A stretch of DNA of 22,405 bases from Candidatus Krumholzibacteriota bacterium (GTDB taxonomy: Bacteria > Krumholzibacteriota > Krumholzibacteriia > Krumholzibacteriales > Krumholzibacteriaceae): NCBI GenBank assembly GCA_030672805.1, contig DAOVFR010000010.1:1-22405 (forward strand), read 5' to 3'. The position numbers were made by a program, and so were the translations under genes. Positions 15,598 to 22,405 of the stretch are shown piece after piece. Within the stretch, counting starts at the first letter, position 1; each line of letters begins with the position of its first letter. Below the pieces are notes generated by a model. It worked only from the letters and a program-made list of their open reading frames with translations, searched no databases and was not told the DNA's origin.

Positions 15598-16740
15598 CTA
15601 GGCTTTCGATTTCAACCGATCGGCGTAATCGAGTTTTTCCCAGGCAAAATCATCCTCCTCACGGCCGAAGTGACCGTACGCGGCGGTCTTGCGATAGATC
15701 CCGCGCCGGAGGTTGAACCGTTCGATGATCCCCCCGGGGGTCAGATCGAAGAGCTCCCTCACGATCCCGGTCATTTGCTCGTCACCGATCTTACCCGTTC
15801 CCTGCGTGTCAATCATGATCGAAACGGGCTCCGCCACTCCGATCGCATACGCGATCTGGACCTCGCATTCCTCGGCCAGCCCTGCACCAACTATATTCTT
15901 CGCCACATGCCTCGCCGCGTACGACCCCGATCTGTCAACCTTCGAAGGGTCCTTGCCGGAGAATGCACCTCCGCCGTGGCTGCCGAACCCCCCGTACGTA
16001 TCGACGATTATCTTCCGGCCAGTCAACCCCGTGTCAGCCATCGGACCTCCACGGACGAATCTTCCCGTCGGGTTTACAAGAACCCGGTAATCCGACGAGT
16101 CCACCTCGAAATCGGAAACAACGGGCCTGATCACCTGCTCGTGGAGGTCTTCCCGGATAGTATCGATCGAGATGTCATCACTGTGCTGTGTCGACAGCAG
16201 AATAGTATGGAGCCTTACCGGGGTCCCACCTTCATACTCGATCGTCACCTGGGATTTTCCGTCTGGTTTCAGGTATTCGATCTCACCGGCTTTCCTCACG
16301 TCGGCCATCCTTTTCACGAGGCGGTGAGCAATGATAATGGGCATCGGCATGAGAACATCGGTCTGCGTGCATGCATAACCGAACATCATTCCCTGGTCTC
16401 CGGCGCCACCCCTGTTGACACCCAGCGCGATGTCCCCCGATTGCTCGTCAATCGACGTCAGCACCGCCGCCGTCTCGAAAGCGAATCCGAGTTGCGGGTC
16501 GGTATAGCCGATCTCCTTGATCACGGCGCGGACTATCGATGGAATATCAACGTACGCGTCGGTATGGATCTCGCCGGCGACAAGAGCCATTCCAGTCGTC
16601 ACGAGCGTTTCACACGCGACCCGGCCTCCGGAATCAGCATCGAGTATCGCATCAACGATGCTGTCCGATATCTGGTCGGCCACCTTGTCCGGATGCCCTT
16701 CTGTAACCGATTCCGACGTGAATAAATGCTTTTCAGCCAT
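15598..16740 (-). CDS. metK: S-adenosylmethionine synthetase
   Basis: MetK makes S-adenosylmethionine from methionine and ATP in the cytoplasm. The 380-aa length is normal. Motifs include TSESVTEGHPDKVADQISD at the N terminus (catalytic His16), GAGDQGMMFGYA, and the phosphate loop GGGAFSGKDPSKVDRS, followed by YAARHVAKN. The ATG at 16740 has GGAGG nine bases upstream. ahcY follows after 43 bp, so synthesis of the methyl donor and removal of the methyltransferase by-product are encoded together. The 90-bp leader contains no SAM-riboswitch-like fold that I could recognise. Confidence 0.97.
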   Translation of the reverse strand: MAEKHLFTSESVTEGHPDKVADQISDSIVDAILDADSGGRVACETLVTTGMALVAGEIHTDAYVDIPSIVRAVIKEIGYTDPQLGFAFETAAVLTSIDEQSGDIALGVNRGGAGDQGMMFGYACTQTDVLMPMPIIIAHRLVKRMADVRKAGEIEYLKPDGKSQVTIEYEGGTPVRLHTILLSTQHSDDISIDTIREDLHEQVIRPVVSDFEVDSSDYRVLVNPTGRFVRGGPMADTGLTGRKIIVDTYGGFGSHGGGAFSGKDPSKVDRSGSYAARHVAKNIVGAGLAEECEVQIAYAIGVAEPVSIMIDTQGTGKIGDEQMTGIVRELFDLTPGGIIERFNLRRGIYRKTAAYGHFGREEDDFAWEKLDYADRLKSKA

Positions 16741-16806
16741 GTTCGATTCCCTCCGGTTTCACGGTGATCGCATTTCTTATTGGACGGACACTTTCAACAA
16801 AGCAGG

Positions 16807-16818
16807 CTTGAAGTCAAG
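16807..16818. promoter_or_regulatory. Short palindrome upstream of metK
   Basis: CTTGA-AG-TCAAG is a perfect 5-bp inverted repeat in the 90-bp gap before metK. It overlaps a TTGACT sequence on the minus strand (16817-16812) that could be a -35 box, but no good -10 box lies 16-18 bases on. Possibly an operator-promoter overlap; weak. Confidence 0.2.
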
Positions 16819-16830
16819 TTCATTTCATGC

Positions 16831-17805
16831 CTAACGGCAATCGATCTGGGAATGGTCACTTACGTTGAAGCTGCTGCTCCGCCCCGTTACCTCGGCGCAG
16901 GCGCCGACGACGCTTCCCTCGAGAACGACGTTCTTGAGGCAGCCGCCCTCGTTCAGAATCGAGTTTTCTATGATCGAATGGCGTACCTCACACTCTTTCG
17001 CAACGGACACGTACGGTCCGATGATCGAGTTGACAATCGTGCAGTTCTCATCGATGAAACAGGGAGGAATGATGATCGAGCCCTCGCTGCCGTTTTCGAG
17101 ACCCATGTCGTCGAGCAGCACCCTGTTCGTTTCGAGAAGCGTTTCGATCTTACCGCAGTCGAACCACCCGTCGATCTCGTACGGTCTGAACCTGGTGCCA
17201 TGGCCGATCATAAGCTGCAGCGCATCGGTGATCTGGTATTCCCCCTTGGTCGTTATATTTTTCTCGATTAACTCGCTGCACGCCTCGTACAGTGGCGCCG
17301 AATCCTTGAAGTAGTACAGGCCGATGATGGCCAGGTTGCTCTTCGGCTCGTCGGGTTTCTCGACGATACTCGTGACAACGTGACCGTCAACCTCACATAT
17401 TCCGAAACGCCCGGGATCGCTCACTTCCCTGACACCGAGAACGTAATCGCCGGTCTCCGGTATCTTCCCGAAGTCTGTCCTGATGATCGTGTCGCCAAGG
17501 ATGATGATCAGCTCGGACCCGTCCGCAAACTCGCGTGTGAGCGAAACGGCGTGCGCGATGCCCCTCTGCTCTTCCTGGGTCACGAAGTGCATCGGGATAT
17601 CATACTCCCGTGTCAGGTATTCCCTGATCAATTCGCCCTTGTACCCGATGATCGGTATCAGTTCGCTGACACCCATTCCGACAAGGCTGTCCACGATGTG
17701 TCCGAGTATCGGCTTGCCGGCCACGTTGAGCAGGGCCTTCGGATTGGTGAAGGTATGCGGCCTGAGACGCTTCCCGATTCCGGCGACCGGTATCACTGCT
17801 TTCAT
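16831..17805 (-). CDS. Sugar-1-phosphate nucleotidyltransferase with left-handed beta-helix tail
   Basis: This enzyme should join a sugar 1-phosphate and an NTP to give an NDP-sugar for cell-surface polysaccharide synthesis. The 324-aa protein has the nucleotide-binding signature AGIGKRLRP (8-16) with PK at 22-23, the metal-binding ILGDTI near 104, IVEKPDEP, and DGWFDCGK near 210. From about 240 to the end come hexapeptide-like repeats (CTIVNSIIGPYVSVAK and following) forming a beta-helix. The pattern resembles long-form glucose-1-phosphate thymidylyltransferases and general NDP-sugar synthases; the sugar and nucleotide cannot be fixed from sequence. The ATG has GGAGG four bases upstream and overlaps the stop of the isomerase gene by 4 bp (ATGA), so translation is probably coupled. 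Confidence 0.88.
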   Translation of the reverse strand: MKAVIPVAGIGKRLRPHTFTNPKALLNVAGKPILGHIVDSLVGMGVSELIPIIGYKGELIREYLTREYDIPMHFVTQEEQRGIAHAVSLTREFADGSELIIILGDTIIRTDFGKIPETGDYVLGVREVSDPGRFGICEVDGHVVTSIVEKPDEPKSNLAIIGLYYFKDSAPLYEACSELIEKNITTKGEYQITDALQLMIGHGTRFRPYEIDGWFDCGKIETLLETNRVLLDDMGLENGSEGSIIIPPCFIDENCTIVNSIIGPYVSVAKECEVRHSIIENSILNEGGCLKNVVLEGSVVGACAEVTGRSSSFNVSDHSQIDCR

Positions 17806-18878
17806 CGATCCTCCGATCTCAATTTTTTCTTTATCATCTCGATCTTGTCAATTGGCGTCGGGTCCTTTCCATACTCCACGGCAAGATAGACGCTGGCGAA
17901 ATCCCCGAGTATCAGAACGGAGAAAAGGCGTGCGAGCCTCCCGGAGCGTCCCCCTGCTCCCTTGCTGTCTATCATCACGGCTCCGCCGGCAAGCGGTTCG
18001 AGCATTTCGTATGTTACGTTCATCCTGTGAAGAAGCCGCGGGTGGTTCTCGCTGTCACGCAGCATGATGAGAAAGAGATCATCACGAAACCGCCCAGTGC
18101 ATTCCCATCCCATGATTTCGTTGTGCCCCAGTTCCGGAAACACATTCGCATAGGCGATCGTCTTGCTGTTCTCGTTGAACTGGCACTTCCAGCGATACGC
18201 CACGCCTGCAAGGAGACCGTCACCGCTGTAGATCAGGGGTATCTTGCCATACAGTCTTTTCGCCAGATTGAGTGCCGTGTTATCAGCGGGATCGCCGTCC
18301 GGGCAGTACTTCGCGGCGAGCTCCCTCGTCTTGCGGACCGCCGTCTCGATCTCCTTGTCCGATACGCTGCAGATCCCGCAGTTCGAAACGATGCGCAGAA
18401 GCGGCGTGAAGAGATAGCCGATGGCCGCCCGGGGCGGAAGACCACCCTGTACTTCGAGATACGGAATTCCCGCTCTTTTTGATTCTTCCCTCAGCGCGCC
18501 CCCCGACGTGATGGACGCAACGGGGCAGCGCCGTGAGCGCGCATCGCGGAAGACCGAGAGCACCTCCTCGGTGTTGCCGCTGTAACTTATACAGATGACC
18601 GGCGTATTTTCACCGGCGAACGCAGGCAGCGTATATCCACGTACAAGGTGAATGGCAATATTCGTCTCTGACCTGACAATGTCTCTCAGGAGAAGGGCCC
18701 CGACGGCTGACCCCCCCATCCCGCATATGATCAGGGAAGATATTCCCGATGTGTCGAACGGTTTGAAATCTTGCGCAAAGCGCCAGGCTTCCCCGACCTG
18801 GTCAGGAATGCGCATAACATTGTCGATCATCCGGCTCTCGTCGATATGGTAATGTCTCGCCGCGTATTCCCTGTTCAT
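17802..18878 (-). CDS. Bifunctional phosphoglucose/phosphomannose isomerase
   Basis: A SIS-domain isomerase that interconverts fructose 6-phosphate with glucose 6-phosphate and mannose 6-phosphate. The 358-aa protein carries ICGMGGSA (51-58), ISYSGNTEE (97-105), SITSGG, and the C-terminal QFNENSK...ELGHNEIMGW active-site stretch. It ends in the conserved DPTPIDKIEMIKKKL. The size and motifs match the archaeal-type bifunctional PGI/PMI family rather than classical Pgi. A GTG lies at 18887, but ATG 18878 has AGGAG eight bases upstream and is preferred. It sits 59 bp after ptsI and overlaps the nucleotidyltransferase gene. It could take a hexose 6-phosphate delivered by the PTS to the sugar-nucleotide step. 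Confidence 0.93.
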   Translation of the reverse strand: MNREYAARHYHIDESRMIDNVMRIPDQVGEAWRFAQDFKPFDTSGISSLIICGMGGSAVGALLLRDIVRSETNIAIHLVRGYTLPAFAGENTPVICISYSGNTEEVLSVFRDARSRRCPVASITSGGALREESKRAGIPYLEVQGGLPPRAAIGYLFTPLLRIVSNCGICSVSDKEIETAVRKTRELAAKYCPDGDPADNTALNLAKRLYGKIPLIYSGDGLLAGVAYRWKCQFNENSKTIAYANVFPELGHNEIMGWECTGRFRDDLFLIMLRDSENHPRLLHRMNVTYEMLEPLAGGAVMIDSKGAGGRSGRLARLFSVLILGDFASVYLAVEYGKDPTPIDKIEMIKKKLRSEDR

Positions 18879-18937
18879 ATTTCTCACTCCTGGCAGCGCG
18901 TCTCACCGGCTCGGGGACCCGGCTCCGCACCAACCGC

Positions 18938-20728
18938 TCAGGACGGAGACTCCGGAATGAACTCCCGCAGTTCCGGCCGCTTGTAATAAATGAAATCGTT
19001 CACCAGTTGCCGCACCTCGCCGGCAGTCGCCGTGTTGAGCGCTTTTCTTACCAGTGACCGCGTCTCGTCGTATGTCACCGACCGGATGATCTTCTTGATC
19101 TCCGGAATAAGGTAAGAAATCGCACTGAACTCGTCCAGCCCGAGTCCTATCAGGACCAGCGCCCCGTGCACGCTCGCGGGCATCTCGCCGCACACTCCCA
19201 CCCAGATGCCGTTCTTGTGAGCAGCGGCAACCGTGTCCCTGATCATGAGCAGAATACTCGGGTTAAGCGCATCGTAAAGGTATGAGATTCTTCTGTTGCC
19301 CCTGTCCACGGCCAGGGCATACTGTATCAGATCGTTAGTCCCTATGCTGAAAAAATCGACTTCGCGGCCCAGCCGATCGGCAATCGCAACAGCCGACGGT
19401 GTTTCTATCATAATACCGATTTCGACGTTCTCACCGATCTTGTACCGTTCCCGTTTCAGATCCTCGGTGACCTCGGCACAGATACTCCGTGCCATCCTGA
19501 CCTCATCCATCACCGAGATCATCGGGAACATGATCCGCACCCGTCCGTGCGCGGCGGCCCGGTAGATCGCCCTGAGCTGCGTTCTGAATATGTCTTTTCT
19601 CGACAGGGTAAACCGGATCCCCCGCCAGCCCATGAACGGATTATCCTCCTTTTCGCCGCCCGCCCACTTGGCTATCTTGTCACCGCCGATATCGAGCGTC
19701 CTTACTATCACCGGGTCGGGCGCGAGACGCTTGACCACGGAGCTGTAATATTTGTACTGCTCATCCTCGCTCGGAAGTGTGTCCCGGACAATGAAGAAGT
19801 ACTCGGTCCTGAAGAGACCGACACCCTTTGCCCCGTGGCTGATCACGTCCTCTACCTCATCGGCGATCTCGATATTGCCCGAAAGTTCGATCGTGTGCCC
19901 GTCCAGGGTAACCGCCGGGTAATCCTTAAGTTTGAGGAGCTGCCGTTCCATTTCCCGGAATTTGACCTGGGCGCGTTTATAAAGCTTGACCGTCTCGGAG
20001 GCCGGGTGAAGTACAACCTGTCCGGTGAAACCATCGACAATCACCTGGTCATACGGCTTGGCATGACGGCTGAAATCCTCCAGCCCGACCACGGCAGGAA
20101 TACCCTGCGAGCGCGCAATGATCGCCGCGTGGGAAGTGCTTCCCCCGATATCCGTCACGAAAGCGAGCACGTACTTTTTCTTGAAGGCAGCGGTATCGGA
20201 GGGTGTGAGGCTCCGTGCCACCACGATGGCCTTCTTCCTGAGATTGGCAAGCCCCTCAACCTTCTGGCCGAGCAGGTTACGTATGAGACGCCTCTTGATA
20301 TCGCGGATATCCTCTGCCCGCTCCTTCAGGTACTCGTCCTTCATGTCCTCGAAGATGGTGAGCGTCTTGTCGATAACCGTACTGAAGGCGAATGATGCAT
20401 TGAGATGCTTCTTCCTGATCAGATCGAGCGTTTCCTTTGCCATCACCTCGTCGGTCAGTATCAGCAGATGTGAATCGAAGATCTTTGCATGCTCCTCCCC
20501 CATTTCATCCTGGAGCCTTGAATGAAGCTTTGTGAGCTCCATCTCGGTCGCCTTGAGGGCGGACTGGAACAACTTGATTTCATCCTCGACACGGTCCGCA
20601 TGGATCTTCTCATCCGTTATCGGCAGTTCCTCGATGTTGACGACGAACACCTCACCGAAGGAGATCCCGGGAGAGGCCGGAATACCGTTGAAAATTATCT
20701 CTTTTTTTCCTGCGCCTGTCTCACCCAT
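18938..20728 (-). CDS. ptsI: PTS enzyme I (phosphoenolpyruvate-protein phosphotransferase)
   Basis: Enzyme I takes phosphate from PEP and passes it to HPr, the first step of the phosphotransferase system. The 596-aa cytoplasmic protein is of normal length and all key parts are present. There is an HPr-binding helical N-terminal domain, the phosphorylated His200 in GGSTSHAAIIARS, and the PEP-binding barrel with GVGLFRTEY, FRTQLRAIYRA, MFPMIS, FSIGTNDLIQYA and catalytic Cys513 in VCGEMP. The ATG at 20728 has GAGGTG eight bases upstream and overlaps the end of the HPr gene by 8 bp, so the two are translationally coupled. Nothing suggests loss of activity. Confidence 0.97.
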   Translation of the reverse strand: MGETGAGKKEIIFNGIPASPGISFGEVFVVNIEELPITDEKIHADRVEDEIKLFQSALKATEMELTKLHSRLQDEMGEEHAKIFDSHLLILTDEVMAKETLDLIRKKHLNASFAFSTVIDKTLTIFEDMKDEYLKERAEDIRDIKRRLIRNLLGQKVEGLANLRKKAIVVARSLTPSDTAAFKKKYVLAFVTDIGGSTSHAAIIARSQGIPAVVGLEDFSRHAKPYDQVIVDGFTGQVVLHPASETVKLYKRAQVKFREMERQLLKLKDYPAVTLDGHTIELSGNIEIADEVEDVISHGAKGVGLFRTEYFFIVRDTLPSEDEQYKYYSSVVKRLAPDPVIVRTLDIGGDKIAKWAGGEKEDNPFMGWRGIRFTLSRKDIFRTQLRAIYRAAAHGRVRIMFPMISVMDEVRMARSICAEVTEDLKRERYKIGENVEIGIMIETPSAVAIADRLGREVDFFSIGTNDLIQYALAVDRGNRRISYLYDALNPSILLMIRDTVAAAHKNGIWVGVCGEMPASVHGALVLIGLGLDEFSAISYLIPEIKKIIRSVTYDETRSLVRKALNTATAGEVRQLVNDFIYYKRPELREFIPESPS

Positions 20729-20999
20729 CGGCGGTCACCTCTGAAAAACCGCTATCGAACAGTTTTACCAGGTGGGCGATTGCATCCTTTTCATCCTCGC
20801 CCTCGATCCTGATCCTGAGTTTCATCCCGAATTCCGCTCCGAGCCCCGCGACACCCAGGATGCTCTTCGCATTTACCTCTTCGGAATCCTTGGAAATGAA
20901 TATCTTCGACCTGAACATGTTGGCGGCTTTCACCACCTCGCTCGCGAGTCTCAGGTGTATTCCATTCTTGTTTCTTACCGTAACAAGGTCATCGACCAT
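20721..20999 (-). CDS. ptsH: HPr-like phosphocarrier protein with altered active-site motif
   Basis: HPr accepts phosphate from enzyme I on His15 and hands it to EIIA. ATG 20999 has GGAG nine bases upstream and gives a 92-aa protein in which the histidine is exactly residue 15 and the regulatory serine exactly residue 46, as in classical HPr. That supports this start, although the frame is open further upstream. The usual GLHARPA is here GIHLRLAS: His15 and Arg17 are kept, but Ala16 and Pro18 are both Leu. The Ser46 region reads NAKSILGVAGL, close to the norm, so HPr-kinase control remains possible. It lies between EIID (53 bp) and ptsI (8-bp overlap). Confidence 0.9.
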   Translation of the reverse strand: MVDDLVTVRNKNGIHLRLASEVVKAANMFRSKIFISKDSEEVNAKSILGVAGLGAEFGMKLRIRIEGEDEKDAIAHLVKLFDSGFSEVTADG

Positions 21000-21052
21000 T
21001 ATATCCTGCTCCGCGGAAAAGAGAAACCATCCATCCATCAACGATCCCGTCA

Positions 21053-21784
21053 TCATTGCTTGAGGATCAAGTATAGAACCATGGCGAGAAAGACCAGCAT
21101 GTTGCTGAACACCAACGAGAACCGTTTTCTCAGCAGTATCAGCACTGCGACCACAGCAACACCGAACGCCGCGGGCCCCACTCCACTCGCCCGGTATACC
21201 CGCTCCACCGTTATAGCTGCAAATGCCCCAGAGACAAACGCAGCACAACCTCTCAACAACCCCTGTCCCCTGAAAAAATACGCTAACAGCTCCCGGCTGA
21301 CACACTCACCAAGCTCCACACCCTTGAAATACCCTCCCACCCGCAGCCGGAAATGGTAATAATTATATAGAGCGAGGAAGATCACCAGACCGATACTTGA
21401 GGTATAAATAGCAGAAATACTGCCAATTGTCAATCCAAGCGGAATAAGAATAACCTGGAAAAAGTAATCGGCCCTTGCATTCAGCACCGATGACAGAATG
21501 TTCTTGATATGGACGATCTGCTCGCCGGGGATATCCTCTCCACCCCCGCGCCTCCGCTCGAGGTTCTCGATCGCCCCGGCCACGTATGAAGCCACGAAGG
21601 GATGTGTGTTGAAGTATCCGATGTCGCGCCTCGCGACATCGACGGCCTCCTTCCCGCCGATGGACAGTTCCCGTATAAGGGGCAGCGACGCGAAAAAGAA
21701 CCCGAGCCCGTCAATAGCCTTCTCGTTCCGCGAGCTCTGCAGGAGGAAGAATCTCCAGATCCTGTCGACATGAAACCTTCGCAT
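21053..21784 (-). CDS. PTS mannose/fructose/sorbose-family EIID membrane component, atypical
   Basis: EIID forms the sugar-translocating complex of mannose-type PTS with EIIC. The 243-aa protein matches the family in its N-terminal half (FFFASLPLIREL, GYFNTHPFVASYVAGAIENLE, with NTHP at 59-62). The next helix pair normally carries LMGPLAGIGDSLFW; here it reads ILSSVLNARADYFF. Four or five hydrophobic segments follow, ending YLILKQ. It is shorter than usual EIID (about 270-300). ATG 21784 (AAAGGG six bases upstream) is chosen because the family similarity begins there; the longer open frame upstream lies over the EIIC gene. The gap to EIIC is 2 bp. It may be a diverged transporter subunit or a regulatory relic. 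Confidence 0.8.
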   Translation of the reverse strand: MRRFHVDRIWRFFLLQSSRNEKAIDGLGFFFASLPLIRELSIGGKEAVDVARRDIGYFNTHPFVASYVAGAIENLERRRGGGEDIPGEQIVHIKNILSSVLNARADYFFQVILIPLGLTIGSISAIYTSSIGLVIFLALYNYYHFRLRVGGYFKGVELGECVSRELLAYFFRGQGLLRGCAAFVSGAFAAITVERVYRASGVGPAAFGVAVVAVLILLRKRFSLVFSNMLVFLAMVLYLILKQ

Positions 21785-21786
21785 AC

Positions 21787-22405
21787 CTAACCCTTTACGA
21801 GAATGAACACGTACGCGACGAGAAATCCCGCAGTGAACCAGAACGCCCGGGACCGTGCCATGTGCAGCCTGATCAACGAACCGACCCCTATAAAGGGTAC
21901 AAGCAGGACGATCCGGTCGAGGTACGCCGGGGCGTGGACCGACACCCTCTCCGCCGCGAAGCCGGCAATGGAACGCCCGGCCGGCAGCGCCGCGATGACG
22001 ATCAGAAATCCCAGGATAAAATGAAGCGGCAGTGTCATCACGTGAAGGGCGGCCGCGCGCCGCAGGTTTCCCCGCTCGACCTCCCCCACCGCTCTCGAAT
22101 AGATTGCCAGGGAACATTTTTCCCAGAGAAAGTATATCCATCCCCCCAGCACGGAGACGATAATCCCGGCCAGTATCGAAACGGACATCGCCAGACCCGC
22201 CATCGACGGATATGCGATACCGTCGCGCTTTGCGAGTATGTACAGTCCCGCAGCCGTTATCCCGCCAAGCGGCAGATCCGGTGCACGTCCACCCCTGAGC
22301 GTTACATGTCCGAGGAACAGCATCTGGAAAAGCGCGCCGGCGAGCAACCCCTCACCCGGCGACCCGAGGATGAGTCCCAGCAGAAACCCTCCACAGATCG
22401 GCTGT
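21787..22405 (-). CDS. PTS mannose/fructose/sorbose-family EIIC membrane component, 5' end cut by the window edge
   Basis: EIIC is the other membrane subunit of mannose-type PTS transporters. 205 codons are visible, open to the right edge, so roughly the first 40-60 residues are missing. The visible chain is strongly hydrophobic, with about six membrane segments. It includes GFLLGLILGSPGEGLLAG, ALFQMLFLGHV, a PLGGITAAGLY turn and a soluble stretch WEKCSLAIYSRAVGEVERGN, matching the usual EIIC-Man pattern. A TTG at 22347 could be mistaken for the start, but family similarity continues upstream of it. EIID follows after 2 bp. EIIA and EIIB, the cytoplasmic partners, are not in the window and may lie to the right. 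Confidence 0.82.
   Translation of the reverse strand, partial: QPICGGFLLGLILGSPGEGLLAGALFQMLFLGHVTLRGGRAPDLPLGGITAAGLYILAKRDGIAYPSMAGLAMSVSILAGIIVSVLGGWIYFLWEKCSLAIYSRAVGEVERGNLRRAAALHVMTLPLHFILGFLIVIAALPAGRSIAGFAAERVSVHAPAYLDRIVLLVPFIGVGSLIRLHMARSRAFWFTAGFLVAYVFILVKG

Noticed and set aside
14184..15716. A 510-codon plus-strand frame overlapping the GWxTD gene end and ahcY
   Set aside because: It is antisense to ahcY and shifted from the GWxTD gene. The product is Arg/Asp/His-rich and resembles no family, while ahcY has every expected motif.
15592..16725. A 377-codon plus-strand frame opposite metK
   Set aside because: A shadow of metK, which is complete and of normal length; the antisense product has no recognisable domain.
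16741..16830. A SAM or SAH riboswitch before metK
   Set aside because: The 90-bp leader shows no multi-helix arrangement or conserved core that I recognise; only a short palindrome is present.
19547..20395. A 282-codon plus-strand frame opposite ptsI
   Set aside because: It is antisense to an intact enzyme I gene and rich in Arg, Asp and His in the typical shadow pattern.
21000..21305. A long N-terminal extension of HPr
   Set aside because: It overlaps the EIID gene, has no domain, and ATG 20999 places His15 and Ser46 at their classical numbers.
21785..22141. An N-terminal extension of EIID by about 119 residues
   Set aside because: The extra sequence reads in another frame over the EIIC gene, has shadow composition, and the EIID family similarity starts at ATG 21784.

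Overview
The window is chromosomal, protein-dense, roughly 55-60% GC by eye, and comes from a Gram-negative bacterium. A 2129-residue SprA homologue (the type IX secretion outer-membrane channel), LptF and LptG, and a GWxTD-type protein point to the FCB superphylum. It is probably one of the uncultured lineages outside classical Bacteroidota (Krumholzibacteriota, Eisenbacteria, Latescibacterota or Gemmatimonadota type). The phylum is an inference. A near-consensus TTGACA-17-TAGAAT promoter fits a standard sigma-70-like polymerase rather than the Bacteroidota one. No tRNA, rRNA, insertion sequence, CRISPR array or phage gene was seen.

Left part (1-9611, minus strand): rimP then nusA, with a strong promoter between them. 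NusA runs off the left edge and carries an acidic tail encoded by 36-bp tandem repeats. Upstream, sprA is followed by a lipoprotein of the M28/glutaminyl-cyclase fold. That gene has no ATG, GTG or TTG start in a position that would keep its metal site; an ATC codon behind a good ribosome binding site is the only start I can propose. A hairpin plus T-rich tract lies between it and rimP.

Centre (9612-10047): a 436-bp divergent intergenic region with several perfect inverted repeats, a weak promoter candidate for sprA and a possible 34-codon ORF. It separates sprA from the plus-strand operon lptF-lptG-GWxTD protein (10048-14277). This part looks like an envelope-biogenesis locus: LPS export on one side, the SprA channel on the other.

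Right part (14295-22405, minus strand): in transcription order, mannose-family PTS EIIC (cut by the right edge), EIID, HPr, enzyme I, bifunctional phosphoglucose/phosphomannose isomerase and a sugar-1-phosphate nucleotidyltransferase, mostly overlapping or closely spaced. These link PEP-dependent phosphotransfer to hexose-phosphate interconversion and NDP-sugar synthesis. After a 90-bp gap come metK and ahcY, two steps of the activated-methyl cycle. ahcY converges on the GWxTD gene with 17 bp between them.

Most notable points: the missing canonical start of the M28 lipoprotein; its pairing with sprA, which recalls N-terminal glutamine cyclisation of exported proteins in Bacteroidota; HPr and EIID with altered signature motifs; the structured sprA leader; and the low-complexity inserts in NusA and SprA. 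No clearly new multi-gene system could be proven from the sequence alone.
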